Below are positions 10,020-21,484 of a DNA stretch of 64,000 nucleotides, piece by piece; position 1 is the stretch's first letter, and the number at the start of each line of letters is the position of its first letter. The position numbers were made by a program, and so were the translations under genes. The notes below the pieces were generated by a model, which did no database searches, had not been told where the DNA came from, and saw nothing but the letters and a program-made list of their open reading frames with translations. Source of the DNA: Ptychodera flava (Eukaryota; Hemichordata; Enteropneusta; Ptychoderidae); assembly GCF_041260155.1 (NCBI RefSeq), contig NC_091945.1, forward strand, positions 33,982,296 through 34,046,295, in the 5' to 3' direction.

Positions 10020-11595
10020 ATTAATCAGTAGATATTCAAGAGATTGCATGCTGAGTCATTTACTTACTTCTGAATGAAATTACAATGTTAATGTCTTTCA
10101 ACTTAAGTCATTTACTGTTACAGTAATAATCTTGTGTCAGCCCAGCCATCAGCTTCGCAACAAGTGCCATCTCGCTGGTGCCCTAGTTCTCTGATGACAT
10201 TCATAATTAAAATTGTGATTGGCGATTTTCAGATCCCCACAAAAAAGTTTTTCTTTCACCCTAACGCGCTGCTGCTAAGGACGCCAAGGCGCGGCGGGGT
10301 ACATATTCTTCCATCAATAATCCCATCGCTTTGAACCGAAACAGGTGTTTTCGATTAAATACATTGAAAGACCAGGTTCACAAAGCACATTTGAATTTGG
10401 TTTGTTGTTCACAAGGATATATCCTGGTGATAATAAACTGGCATTTTGCCATCCAAAGGACTTCTGTCAGGATGATGAACTTTTCTATCTTGAAGAATTT
10501 AACAAGTTCTTCATGTAAAGGTTATAGCTTTGTTGATACTCCTTATTATGATTGGCTATGACAATCAGTATGAAGTATGAAGCAACTGATCTTCAAGTAC
10601 TCAGCACAGCCTCTGGACGGACGAAGGTGTTAAAGTCATCTTTTGGCTGCAACATGTGCTTTGACATGTGTCGTTGTTGAAATGTAATCTCCCCTTTTGT
10701 TATGTGTATTGCCTATTTTTTTTTAATTGTTAACATACATTCATGAAATGAACCTTTGATAGCAGACGTGTCTGCCATCAGCATGAAATTCTATGTCAGA
10801 GTGAGAGGAAAGCAAGCAAAGCATGAAAAAATACACAGGAGAAGTTAAAATCTAAGTGTTATCAGAATTATTCAATGGCAGGAGGTAAGATGCAAAAGAG
10901 CATGTAATGTCAAAACTGCAGGAACCTGAGTAGATAACGTTACTGAGTACCCGCTGTTGTTAACACTCAACAATCCGATAGTAGTCTTGTGGTGCAAAAT
11001 AGATATTAACCTTTGTCATTCTCATATTCTGTAGGAAAACAAAATGACAACACAATATACGAAATTTTATCTGAATGGGCAAATTCTTTTTATTCAACAT
11101 GTAACAATTTCCAAAAGTTTATTTCAAATTTTAACGATTAAATAGTTTTCCCGTCACAGATCCTTCTGCTGGTGTTCAAACAGTTTCAATGGTGAAAATG
11201 TGTGAAAACAGTTGTTCTTTGAATTAGGTGTGGCGATTATGATTGCCATGGGATACAGACTCGTGAGACTTGATTACTGTAACAAAATTACAAAAAGAGA
11301 GCGAATGCCTTCTTTTCATTACGTAATTGTTTATGCAGATCCGACATTTCAAGGGGACTGTAGTCTTCTCTGTTTGTAATTTACTTCGAAATTTTTCAGC
11401 TGTACTTGTATATGTATATTTGGGTATAATTTTCCTCTTTTCAGCCATACATTTTGCAGTTACTGATGACCTTCAACTCTTTCACCATGTGTTTGCATCT
11501 CTTCTTTTCTCACCGGACAATGTCTAAAAAAGAAATGATAACAACTTAAGTCAATTTTTGCGGCAAATTCTAAAGACTGGCTTGTATATTTCCTT
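10020..11595. other. Non-genic stretch
   Basis: No frame has family similarity. The sequence is AT-rich, with several T-runs (about 10714 and 11590) and no recognisable repeat ends. Confidence 0.55.
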
Positions 11596-11599
11596 CTTT

Positions 11600-12290
11600 C
11601 TTTCTTTACTATTTAGTTATTCTTTACTTATTTATTTATTTTTATCCCCCGCAAACGCTGTCAATGCTGGACAAGGCCCCACATCACTGGTAGTGATGCT
11701 GTGCCCCGGCCAGCTACAACACCGGCAAAATTAAGGAATACCCAACTCATGTCTCTGTGGGTGAAATGGGCCACCAAATGGGTGACCATTTAATGAAAAA
11801 CTGTAACTGTAAAATACATCAAACAGGCCACTAATTGATGACACACAAACATAGTACAAAACGTGTGACCTTACAATAACTAACCTACTTATACGTGTGA
11901 TAAAGTTGTAAAGGTGAGATACATCAATTAGGCCACAAAATTGGTGACCAATAAACTGACACACGAACAAATTTCCTTACAATGATTAACATGCTCATAA
12001 CTGTGAAATACATAAAGTGGGCCACAAAATGGGTGACCAATTAACAGTCTAACAAAGAATTCACCTACATAGGTAACTCATTTAATCTTGCCCCAATCTT
12101 GTGGGGCCCAAACACAAATCCATACATGGTAAAATGTGGTGGAAAGGGGAGGAGGAGGGCGTTGTTAAAGTTCAGATGAGGTCCAGCTGCCGAAATGGCA
12201 GTCTTGCCTGGAGGACCGTCTCAGGGCAAAAGAGGATAGGACAAGCCTACACGATGACCTCTTGACCCCCGCCACAGGTGGCGCTGTATG
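11600..12290 (-). mobile_element. Possible non-LTR element with three internal repeats
   Basis: At 11600-11645 the minus strand shows an (AAATA)n-like tail next to a GGGGATAAAA end, as in a SINE or LINE 3' terminus. Inside, a diverged unit containing GGCCACAAAATGGGTGACCA recurs at about 11767, 11933 and 12020, each near ATACATNAA and GACACACAAAC-like words. A GC-richer part with a short inverted repeat (CTGCCGAAATGGCAG) follows at about 12188. No coding frame supports a class. Confidence 0.4.
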
Positions 12291-12294
12291 AACG

Positions 12295-13905
12295 TTTACA
12301 GGAGATAAAATTCCTTACTTTTGTAACTTCTTATTTATTTGTTGGCTATTTACATTTGTTTTCATATGCAAGGATTTAAATCTCTCAGTAAATTTGCGCA
12401 GAATTTCTCCATTCCTTACGTATTTCTATCTTTCTTTCTCAAATAGATTTTTCATTTCGACCATATAACATATTAAGCGAGGTGTCTTGGAATATATACA
12501 TATAAATCTTTCGTGTGTAACATAAATAGCACAATATATGTCTCAAAAATTAGTTCTACATCAACAAGTGTACACTAAAAGCAATGTTTTCTCCGTGAAA
12601 ATCTCACAGAATTACAATGGGACTGTCTTGACAATCTGACAAGGTATACAGAATTGTTGCAGACAACTTTACATTGAAATTCTCAAACTCTGATATTTCT
12701 AAACATTTGAATATTTGTATTCTACAATGTCGTATCTTAAAGAAAATAAGAATAATAAGAATAATTTCATGCTTTAAAATGATAAAGGTTTAGAAACGTC
12801 ATCTGTCAGCGCATACCACATTAAAATCCCCTCGAGATTAAGCCCGGCATATGACGAAAAGGTTCCAGATTGAAATTATAGTTACAAAGATGAGTTAACT
12901 GTATAAACTTACACGATGTTGTGGAAAAACTTCCAAGCAGAAAATACACTATTCATTAATCGCAGAAGCTCTATTATCTTTGAAGCAAATACCAGATTTC
13001 CTACTTTCGACGGACGTTTTTGGTATTTCCAAAAATAAATTTTTAAAAGTCACGTCGTTTGCGGTTTTCATAAACGACGTTGGTTCTGAAATTACAGCTG
13101 CTCTATGAAGACTTTACAAATTACCATACAAAAGTAAAGTAGGTCCAAAAATTTAACGATCGCTCGTATGGAAAAGTATCAAAGTTATATCTTGGGAAAT
13201 CATGCGAAATTACGTGTCTGTGACTCCCTCACAGAGAAGTACACTCTAGAAAGTGGGTCTCTGCGGCCATTTCGTGAGCAGCCTCTTGAGTAGCCTAGCC
13301 TCATGCCCTATTGGTATATCATGAGATTTTCACCGTGTGTATTAATATTTCGTATTGCACACAAATCAGAGAAGACTTTGCTTGTATTTATACAAAGTCT
13401 CTGCCTGTATATACTAAACAAGATTTCTACGTGTTTTACCCTTGTACATGTTTTGAGATTTCTCCATAACTAACCGAAAAACAAAACTTTAGTGACTTTC
13501 CCTGATGATCATGCTGTTTGGCAGCTGGCCTTTCAACGTTTCACTCTTTCTTATACCAGCGCAATTCTAATAAACAACTATTCTAATTCACACATTCCAA
13601 CATAACATCATTATAGGGTCATTTGCGCAAGCAATTATTTATCCTTCGTAAAGGTAACTTGTTTTCAAATTTCTACGTTCTCTGACCTGATTCTTACTAA
13701 AATAGAGTGACATCCTATATCTCTTATACTTAAAGAGTTCTCTTACAAGTGTATAACTTTAAATGCGTTATGTACGATTAATCTTTCATACGTATTTTTT
13801 TAATGTTTTTCGATTTGAAGGCTGGTGTTTTCGAAGCCGAAGTGAACGGTATTGTGTTCACGGCTTTTATAATACCGAAAATTATAAATTCATAGTCACC
13901 AGTAC
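12295..13905. other. Non-genic stretch
   Basis: No gene, RNA or transposon end recognised. AT-rich single-copy sequence. Confidence 0.55.
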
Positions 13906-13910
13906 AGAAA

Positions 13911-14162
13911 TTTGCGAGAAATTAGCGAGAAATGGACAATTTCTCGCATTTTTGCGAGAAGTGTGCGAGAATTTTGCTTTCTCGCAATCAGCCAGCAAAA
14001 ACTGTGTTTTCTCGTTCTGCATCTACCAGAAATTGAATTCTCGCAATCTAGCAAGAAATTAGTGGCAAATTCTCGCAAATTAAATGCGAGAATGTATGTG
14101 TTCTCGCATACTTCTCGCTAAAAAGCGAGAAAGTGTCTACATCTCGCAAATTTCTCGCAAAA
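13911..14162. repeat. Dense array of GCGAGAA / TTCTCGC motifs
   Basis: I count thirteen exact copies of GCGAGAA or its inverse within about 250 bp, in mixed orientation and uneven spacing, many forming local inverted pairs such as TTCTCGCATTTTTGCGAGAA. Overlapping frames on both strands are by-products of the motif. It is not a simple tandem repeat. Confidence 0.9.
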
Positions 14163-14169
14163 TTCTCTA

Positions 14170-15010
14170 CTAGTGAGTGTACAGCACCAGAACCTGTAAA
14201 TCAATGGACAAAGGACTGATGGTTCCGCTTTTATTTTTCATTTTGAAAACCACAAGATCGTAAAGTTGCAATTGTAGAAACGATTACGTATCTTAATTAT
14301 TTGCGAAAAAAAGTTTACCAATGCGGACGGAAACATAGCTGGGGACGAAAATACTGACCTCTTTCAGTAAAGAATTTCAAAACACATCTCTATGTAATAT
14401 TATATTTCTCCTTACTTCAAGTACCCTCAGATGATGGGCCTTTGGGTCGTGAAAATGACAGAAAGTAAAATCGAATTATGTAGTTGTAAACAGAGACAAC
14501 AGCGTGGCAAAGATTGCAAGTTTATATGTGTCAGTAAGTTTATTTAAGTCAATTACCGATCTGATTTCATTCACGATGACAACGTTTCCAACTTCACGTT
14601 GTTGCACTGTTCATGCGTATATCATCTCTACATCTGAGTTTATTAACTAACATTGACTTACAAACATTGACTTAACCTCCCGAAAAAGATGTTATTGTCT
14701 GTTGTCTTACGTAAACGCTTCTACACAAATACTGAGATCAGAAGTCATTTGATAGTATCTGTAATTCAAAGGCATTACAATTTTGTAAGTAAAGAGTATG
14801 AGATGACGATTGGGTTATTAACTAACTTTTTTGTGGTATTACTACCGTGTGATTATAGTGTTTCTCATATACGTACTCTCAGCGATTTAAGATTAAATTA
14901 CGACTAATTTTATTTTGACTTTGTGATGACCTGTTTTAGAGTTGTGTAAACCTTGCTCGAACTCTGTTGGGATTGATTTGGTATGATTATACTTCTACTA
15001 ATAGGAATAA
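14170..15010. other. Non-genic stretch
   Basis: AT-rich sequence without recognisable coding or repeat structure. Confidence 0.5.
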
Positions 15011-15016
15011 CGGCGG

Positions 15017-15282
15017 TCATTGTTTCCACATTGCAATTTCATCTGGAAATGTATCCTTAGTTGCATGAGTTTTGTAAAAATGGGTGGCAATAAAACCTGT
15101 ATGAAATAATCCTGTACGTACCCCTTCAGGCATTCCAAGCTTTACTTCTATACTTCTACAAAAAGCTCTGGCAAATATATTATCTGACGCTGAGGCACTT
15201 CCATCGCCACCGTCTTGCTTTCCAGTACTTGCACCGCTTCCCATATTTCCAAAGAAGGCGTCAAATAAAGGCAAAAATCTTG
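15017..15282 (-). CDS. Candidate terminal coding exon, function unknown
   Basis: On the minus strand a strong 3' splice site (T-run, then ATATTTGTTTCAG) ends at 15283. The exon then reads open in one frame for about 88 codons to a stop at 15017, starting two bases into a codon. The peptide has a Gly/Ser/Ala-rich opening (MGSGASTGKQDGG) and a compact end with LGMPEGVRTGLFHTGF and a final MWKQ. I do not recognise the family. Codon third positions favour A and T, like the GLYAT genes. No matching upstream exon was found on this strand up to about 16.7 kb, so it may be the last exon of a gene with a long intron, or chance. Confidence 0.4.
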
Positions 15283-15929
15283 CTGAAACAAATATAAAAA
15301 AAAATAGCGAATGTAAGAGAGGAAACTTCCAAAATAAAACGGTGGCTCACTTATAAAACGTCAATATACACTGTATAATGAAACTAACAAGAAATGACTA
15401 CTTGCATGTACATGCATCGTAATCACAAAAACCGTTACGCTCACTTTTTGCTGGACAACTGTTACTTCAAAAGTACTTACGCTAGACGGTAAGATCAGCT
15501 CGAGCTTATGAGGTTCTTATGGCCAAGTTGACGGAATTTGTGACATAGTGTCTTGTGCCATAAATACTGAAGTCATCATGATTGGGTGACCAATCATTAA
15601 ACAGACTATAAATTATAAAAATTAAACGCCAATCGTTTTCCTTTTAAGCCTGGAGACGACTACACGAAAGTTTATTTAGATTAGATCCTCAAAAATACTA
15701 AAATTTCAGAAGTTCTGAATGTTCGTTAAGATGGAAAAGTTTTCTTTTCAAACTCATTTTTGAAACAGTTGATTTAATTTTTTAAATATGTTGCCAAGAA
15801 TTTTGGATTTTGAATGCCGATTATATTATTAAAGCGACCTACCAAGAATGCATGAGCAACTGTATGAGAGAGATTTTAAAAGATCGAGGTGTATTCATGT
15901 CTTACTATTTTAATCGGTGTTCTTTAACT

Positions 15930-16230
15930 AGCACCTTGATTTGACTAAAGAGTTGTTAGAAATCGATGTGTGCATCGAATGTTTGTTTATAGAATCAAAC
16001 AATTTTCTTTCAGCTGAAAACGAGCATTACAAAAAACGGTATTTCAAGATCACATACTTGAAAGGTTGAGTATTAAAACGCATTCGACGTCAAGTGGGAT
16101 GAAGCCGTGAAATGTCTATTTGTCGGCAAATACTGAAATCCCGAACCAAGTCGGGTACAGTACTTTATCATTATTAACTTCAATATATGAGAGGACTGGA
16201 ATGTTCAATGAACTCTTGAGGAATCATATG
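15930..16230. repeat. Partial ~1.8-kb tandem unit U0
   Basis: Resembles 17845-18015 and 19925-20110: a word like CAGCTGAAAACGAG, then AAGATCACATACTTGA, then a stretch ending in GTCTATTTGTCGGCAAATA. It appears to be the 3' part of a unit whose earlier part is lost or too diverged to see. Confidence 0.5.
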
Positions 16231-18015
16231 GATAGAGTATGTTATTGAAAAAGTACTTCCTCTTTGCTTGAGGTCAAACTGTAGCCCAGTTTGCTATTTT
16301 CCGGCGTGATTTGATTGGATTTGAGTACCTTCATAGGTGATGATATGAACTCATAAGAAAATATTTCATAAACAAATTTCTTAGCACTTTTCAGACATTT
16401 TCGTATAGCATATTTTCATAACACTAATTATCCACACAAGTTGGTGACCTTCCATGCAAAGGATGTAAAATTCATGTTTGTTTTCTAGATAAAGATAAAA
16501 CGGCTAAAAAATTGATATTATTTAATTCAAGTTGAACAATATGTAACCTGACATTGCCTGGAGTGTAAAAACTATAAATAATCGACATTTTGGCAGCGAC
16601 ATGATTCATGATTATACATTTAAGACACGCCCGGGCGTTGTAAGTCAAGTTTATACCTTGAAATTCAATATTAGCTCGCAAAGCCTGGGCCAAAATTCAG
16701 CACAAAAGATAAAAATGGCATCATACTTTACTGCCCTTTTTTTCCTTAATCTTGTAAACAAAATCGCAAATCTTACATCCTCGGAATTACAGGTCGCTCA
16801 TTTATGTAGGAAATTAGCGTCAATAAATGATGCTGAACAAGCATTTCGTGAAAGGTAAGTGTTGTGATTTTTTCAAACTCATATTATCAGTTACGAAGAT
16901 GTTCTGATTCGACCAACCAACCCTAGACCGCAGGCAAGATGTGATACAGCCCCTCCTTGAGCGAAGAAGAACCACTTGTTCAATAACAATATTTTTCACA
17001 TAACTCAGTTAAAATTTCAATCTCATCATCTTTGTGAAGGTTATTAAGTAAGAATACGGGATGTATTAGTAAACTTAAGTGTAACAGCCCCAATGTGTTA
17101 AAACAAATACCATGCAAGTACCAATGTGATGATTCATTTGATGTTGAGATTGCACGACAGGTGAAGGCTGCAAAAGAAATAGAGCAATAGTGTATTTATC
17201 GTTATTTCGTGACTTCCACGGTGAAATAGCACAAGACTGGCAGCAACAATGTCAGTATGAATGATTTGATTCAGTAAAGTCGAAAAAATGTCAATAACAT
17301 GTGGAACAGAAGATATTGCTTGGCTTCACGCCTCTAAAGCCTGGTAGCTCGCTGCGACTCTGGAATGTACGTAACTATACAAATCACCCATTCTTTGTAA
17401 CAATATGTGTGGAGACAAAAGAATCAATAACACTTTTGTAAGGTTTGTTGTTCTTTGGTGTAGATTTCGTTTAACCAGGAAAGCCGGCATAAACGTAGTA
17501 AATTTGTCGTTTGAAATAACTTGTCATATGTTCAGAGTGTCCGGAGTCCTAAAAGAACAATTTGCACAGGAGGACGCAGTGGACTACAAAGTTGATATTA
17601 CAAGGACAATACAAAGGCACCACTGCGTATGAATTGTCCTATAAAAGACAATGCAACGCATGAGATTGAAAATAATACAAGATCAGATGTTTAATCATAG
17701 ACTCAGAGGAAGTATAGGAGCTCAGCCTGTAAAACTCAATTAATATTGCACATAAGTCAGCTACTCTTGATAAAGTGAACAAAAAAGTGGCCCTCAATTT
17801 TAAAAAATATTTGCTTTACGAAAATGTTGTCAGCAATTGATGTATGTGCTGTTTCAAACGACACAATTTTTTGTCAGTTGAAAACAAGTATGACAAAGTA
17901 GCTCAAGCTCACACACTTGATAACACCTTGTCGAATATTTCGACGAAGTAGACTTTGGGATAATAAAGTGTCTATTGTCAGCAAATATTCAATCACCAAC
18001 TAATTCGTATATGTT
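16230..18015. repeat. ~1.8-kb tandem unit U1 (module I)
   Basis: The unit begins near GTATGTTATTGAAAAAGTAC, followed by TTCCTCTTTGC, and its start recurs at about 18015, 20190, 40640 and 42530. A small frame at 16601-16858 (internal ATG at 16715, MASYFTALFF) ends at AGGTAAGTGTTGTG, a good donor that the copy at 41310 keeps; the frame itself is not kept there, so a coding role is doubtful. The common middle word GGCTGCAAAAGAAATAGAGC is at about 17166. No recognisable protein. Confidence 0.65.
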
Positions 18016-18299
18016 ATTGAACAAGTAGTTCCTCTTTCCTTACCGTCAAGCTGTAGCTCGCTGTGCTACTCTCTTGTGTGATTTGGTCGATTTAGAACAC
18101 CTTCATTGCTGATGGCATGAGGTCGTAGGAAAATACTTATATAAAAACAATCCCAACACTAAGTTTTTCAGAAATGTTTGCCAAGCATGTTTTCATGGGC
18201 AAAAATTACCTACATACCAACATAGGTGATGGTATGAACTCGTAAGAAATAATTTCATAATCAACAAAATTCTTAACACTTTACTTTCCGGACATGTTC

Positions 18300-18780
18300 G
18301 TCCAGCATATTTTAATATCACTAATTATCCACACATGTTGGTGACCTTTCATGCCAATGTTGTAAAAATAACGATTTGAACTAATTTGGGATAATTCGAT
18401 GGTGAAGTAACCCCGCCATGCATTGTAAAATTACATGTTGTTCAACTTCAAGTAAATAACATCAAATGTTTCACCCTTTTTATTTGATCGAGAAAACTGA
18501 CATCAATTTTAACACGATTGGAACTAATTTGGGATAATTCGATGTTTAAATTTTTCAAATTTCTAAAAAGTGTTAGGTGCCCTATAACTGACTTTTGCGA
18601 TGTTACCAATTACTCATAAAAACAAGTGTTTAACTTAAAAAGAAAAGCAGATGAGGTTACATTTGCAGATTAAATTGATATTACTTCACCATCGAATTAT
18701 CCCAAATTTGTTCAAATCGTTATTTTTACAACATTGGCATGGAAGGTCACAAACTTGTGTGGATAATTAGTATTATGAAA
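18300..18780. repeat. Long inverted repeat containing a MITE-like core
   Basis: Arms of about 150 bp: the left arm reads CTAATTATCCACACA, then CATGCCAATGTTG, then AACGATTTGAACTAATTTGG; the right arm repeats all of it inverted up to about 18780. Inside, GATTGGAACTAATTTGGGAT (about 18520) and GTTAGGTGCC match the MITE at 48885-49098. The outer parts of the arms are unit sequence that also occurs singly at 16425, so the palindrome looks like an inverted duplication formed around the MITE. Confidence 0.75.
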
Positions 18781-18786
18781 ATATGA

Positions 18787-18855
18787 TTGATTTCTACCAA
18801 CATGAGAAAAGATAATTTATACTCTTGTATCTTTTCTCATGTTGGTAGAAATCAA
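18787..18855. repeat. Perfect 28-bp stem hairpin
   Basis: TTGATTTCTACCAACATGAG and the next eight bases at 18787-18814 pair exactly with 18828-18855 across a 13-base loop. The stem adjoins the larger inverted repeat. Confidence 0.9.
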
Positions 18856-18940
18856 AGTATGTCATCTTATTGTTTCTTTCTGGCTTCGGTATCCGACAGC
18901 CACGATACTGTATAAATGGACACTCAGAAAGGCAGGGAGA

Positions 18941-19030
18941 TGGACCGACTCACGCAGGGACTGACTCGCGCATGGACCGACTCACGCAGGGGCCGACTCA
19001 CGCAGCCACACTCACAGGCAGACTCACAGA
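18941..19030. repeat. GACTCACGCAGG minisatellite
   Basis: Four or five imperfect ~20-bp copies centred on GACCGACTCACGCAGGG, degrading to CACTCACAGGCAGACTCACAG. It is GC-rich relative to its surroundings. Confidence 0.75.
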
Positions 19031-20189
19031 CTGATGTATCAGTTGCTGGGCCGTGAGCCCTGGCCATGGGTCCGTATTCAATAAACAACTTCAAGTTCGA
19101 CATCATCACTCATCGTCAGTTTCAGCTTCTTTCTTTGTCAGTGATTGTGACAGTGTCACAATCAATACCAAGCACCGATGTTCTGATTCACTTGAGTTTA
19201 AAATCGATAAGATCGCACCACAGAGGTAGGCCGCAAAAGAAATAGAGTAACAGCATATTCGTCGTTATTACATGACTTCCATCCTGAAATAGCACAAGAC
19301 TTGGTAGTAACAATGTCAGCATTAATGATTTAATTCAGTAAAATCGAAGCTATATCAGAAATGCGGATATTACTTGGCTACACACCACCAAACCTGTTGC
19401 TGTTTGCGGCTCTGGAATGTACACAAATACAATCTGAAATTCTTTGTAACAATGTGTGTTGAGACAAAATAATGAATAATACTTTTGTTAGACTCGTAAT
19501 TCTTTAATATAGATTTTGTTTAATTTGGAAAGATAGACGAAATAAATGTTTTTGTAGTGTCCTTGTAAATTTGTGTCGTATCAGGATTTTCAAATAATAT
19601 TCATTAGTCATATCCCTTCCTAGTCTTCTTAAAAACAATTTGGACAATACGCAAATGCAGAGGTCTACGAAGTTTATATTTGCAAGTACGATAAAGAGCA
19701 CCACTTTGTGTGAATTGTCCCATAGAAGACAAAGTAACAAGATATTGAAAATAATACAAGATCAGATGTTTAATCCTAGACACTGAGGAAGAAAAAGAGA
19801 TCGGCCTGTAAAGTACCAATCTCATTCAATTAATGTACATATAAGACGGATAATCTTGATGAGATTAACGCAGCAGTAGGCTCTTAGTTTTTAGTATCTT
19901 GTTTCACAAAAAACATTGTGAAGCAATTGATGTATGCGGTGTTCAAACAATCGCATATTTTTGTGAGTTGAAAACACGTATGACACAGTAGCTGTATTTC
20001 AAGCTCACATACTTGATAGCACCTGGTCGAATACTTCGACGAAATAGACGTTAAGTTGAGGATAAAGTCATAAAACGCCTATTGTCAGCAAGTATTTTAA
20101 TCTCGAACTAATCCATATGTACTGCCTTATGGGTAATAAACTTCAATAAACAATAAGACCGGAATATTAGGGGAGCTCACGTTAATAAA

Positions 20190-20911
20190 TTATTTCATTG
20201 AACAAGTATTTCCTCTTTCTTTTAAGGAGGGCTGAAGCTCCCTTTGCTACTCTCTGGCGTGATTTGGAAGATATGGAACACCTTCAATATTGCTGAATAT
20301 ATGAGCTCCAAACAAAATACAATCCTAACTAGCTTTTCGGAAATATACGTTCACAATATTTTCATGGACATAAATTATCTACACAAGACGACGACATGTG
20401 ATTGGGAAATTTAAAGTTAACAATTACGTTGGCTAGGTTAAAAGACAATGACCGTAAATTTTGATATCATTTTATAGCGACATTGTCTCCCAACCTTTGC
20501 CAAATTATGTTGAAATTTCAAGTATGAGCCTTGCAAACATATCACATTGTGTTTAAAAAGCCAATTCATAGTTGATTAGTAGACGTTTGTCTGGAGAACA
20601 TTCGGTTGAAGCAGGAATTAATATTTAGTAGAAAGTCAACAAAACGGTGCCTCACCATGCATTAATCAGCAAGAAGGACAAAGCCGTAAAAAGGACCTTA
20701 CATCGGTTGACATTATGTGTGGTTGATATTGGTTTGAACGATTGTGATTCGTAACTTTACTATTGTTTAGTCACTGATTTCACGGCCAAAGCAAATGAAT
20801 ATAAAATAGCTAAATTCATTCAAATGGTGCAATTTCTATCGCCAACGATTGGGAAGCTACTAATTTGAAGAAACTCAACAATAGAGACGATGATCACACA
20901 AAATAGCGTAT
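20190..20911. repeat. Tandem unit U3 (module I), cut by the LINE
   Basis: Aligns with 42530-43245 of module II: TAATAAATTATTTCATTGAA, then TTTTAAGGAGGGCTG, and the end ACAAAATAGCG. The LINE begins seven bases after the shared sequence. Confidence 0.7.
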
Positions 20912-21484
20912 TAAACTTTTCTTGTATGGTGGCGCTGTTGATCGGCAGCCTTTCAGATTGTCTCCTCTCTTTTTGGAGATTTTTTCGTTGTTTGGACGTG
21001 TTCCGTTCAAATTTTTATCTGCATAGTATTTTTAAAGTCTTCAAGCATCAATCCTGATCTGTCCTTCCATTCGTAAGGACTGTCATTCACCGTCATCGAG
21101 GATTTGCTTGGTACAATTGCTGGTGTTTTCATCATGGCAACCCGGTTCCCGTTCTCCTGGCTCGCCGTTCATGTCCATTGTCACGATGGAATCCGCTTAC
21201 GACCAATCATGTTGGAGTGCCTTTTAGACCACGAGGACGCAAAGCTGGGTTAAAACATCCCAAACCCAGCTTTCAAATTCCGTCTATTGTCAATACCAGC
21301 AATCGCACCTACAGGATGGTTCAACTTTCTTCAACAAGGGTGTTGCGGCAGATTCCGATCACCGTACATGCTGTTCCAGTTTTAGAAAACAAGCACGAAG
21401 CCATTCAAAGGATAACAACATGCAGAACAGCAACCCCAGCTGCCAAAACACGACATCCTTTTTATGTAAAAGTTCCAAGTTGTC

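Larger units (their letters stand above)
18015..20190. repeat. Tandem unit U2 (module I), enlarged by palindromes
   Basis: Shares the U1 start word and the GCAAAAGAAATAGAGTAA middle (about 19230) but is longer because of the inverted repeat at 18300-18780, the hairpin at 18787-18855 and the minisatellite at 18941-19030. No coding frame recognised. Confidence 0.6.

Noticed and set aside
11731-11970. 79-codon minus-strand frame
   Set aside because: Spans the three-unit GGCCACAAAATGGGTGACC repeat; no similarity.
13763-14121. Overlapping frames at 13.8-14.1 kb on both strands
   Set aside because: They follow the GCGAGAA motif array and have no family similarity.
16601-16858. 85-codon frame ending at a GTAAGTG donor
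   Set aside because: The donor is kept in the 41.3-kb copy but the frame is broken there; not supported as coding.
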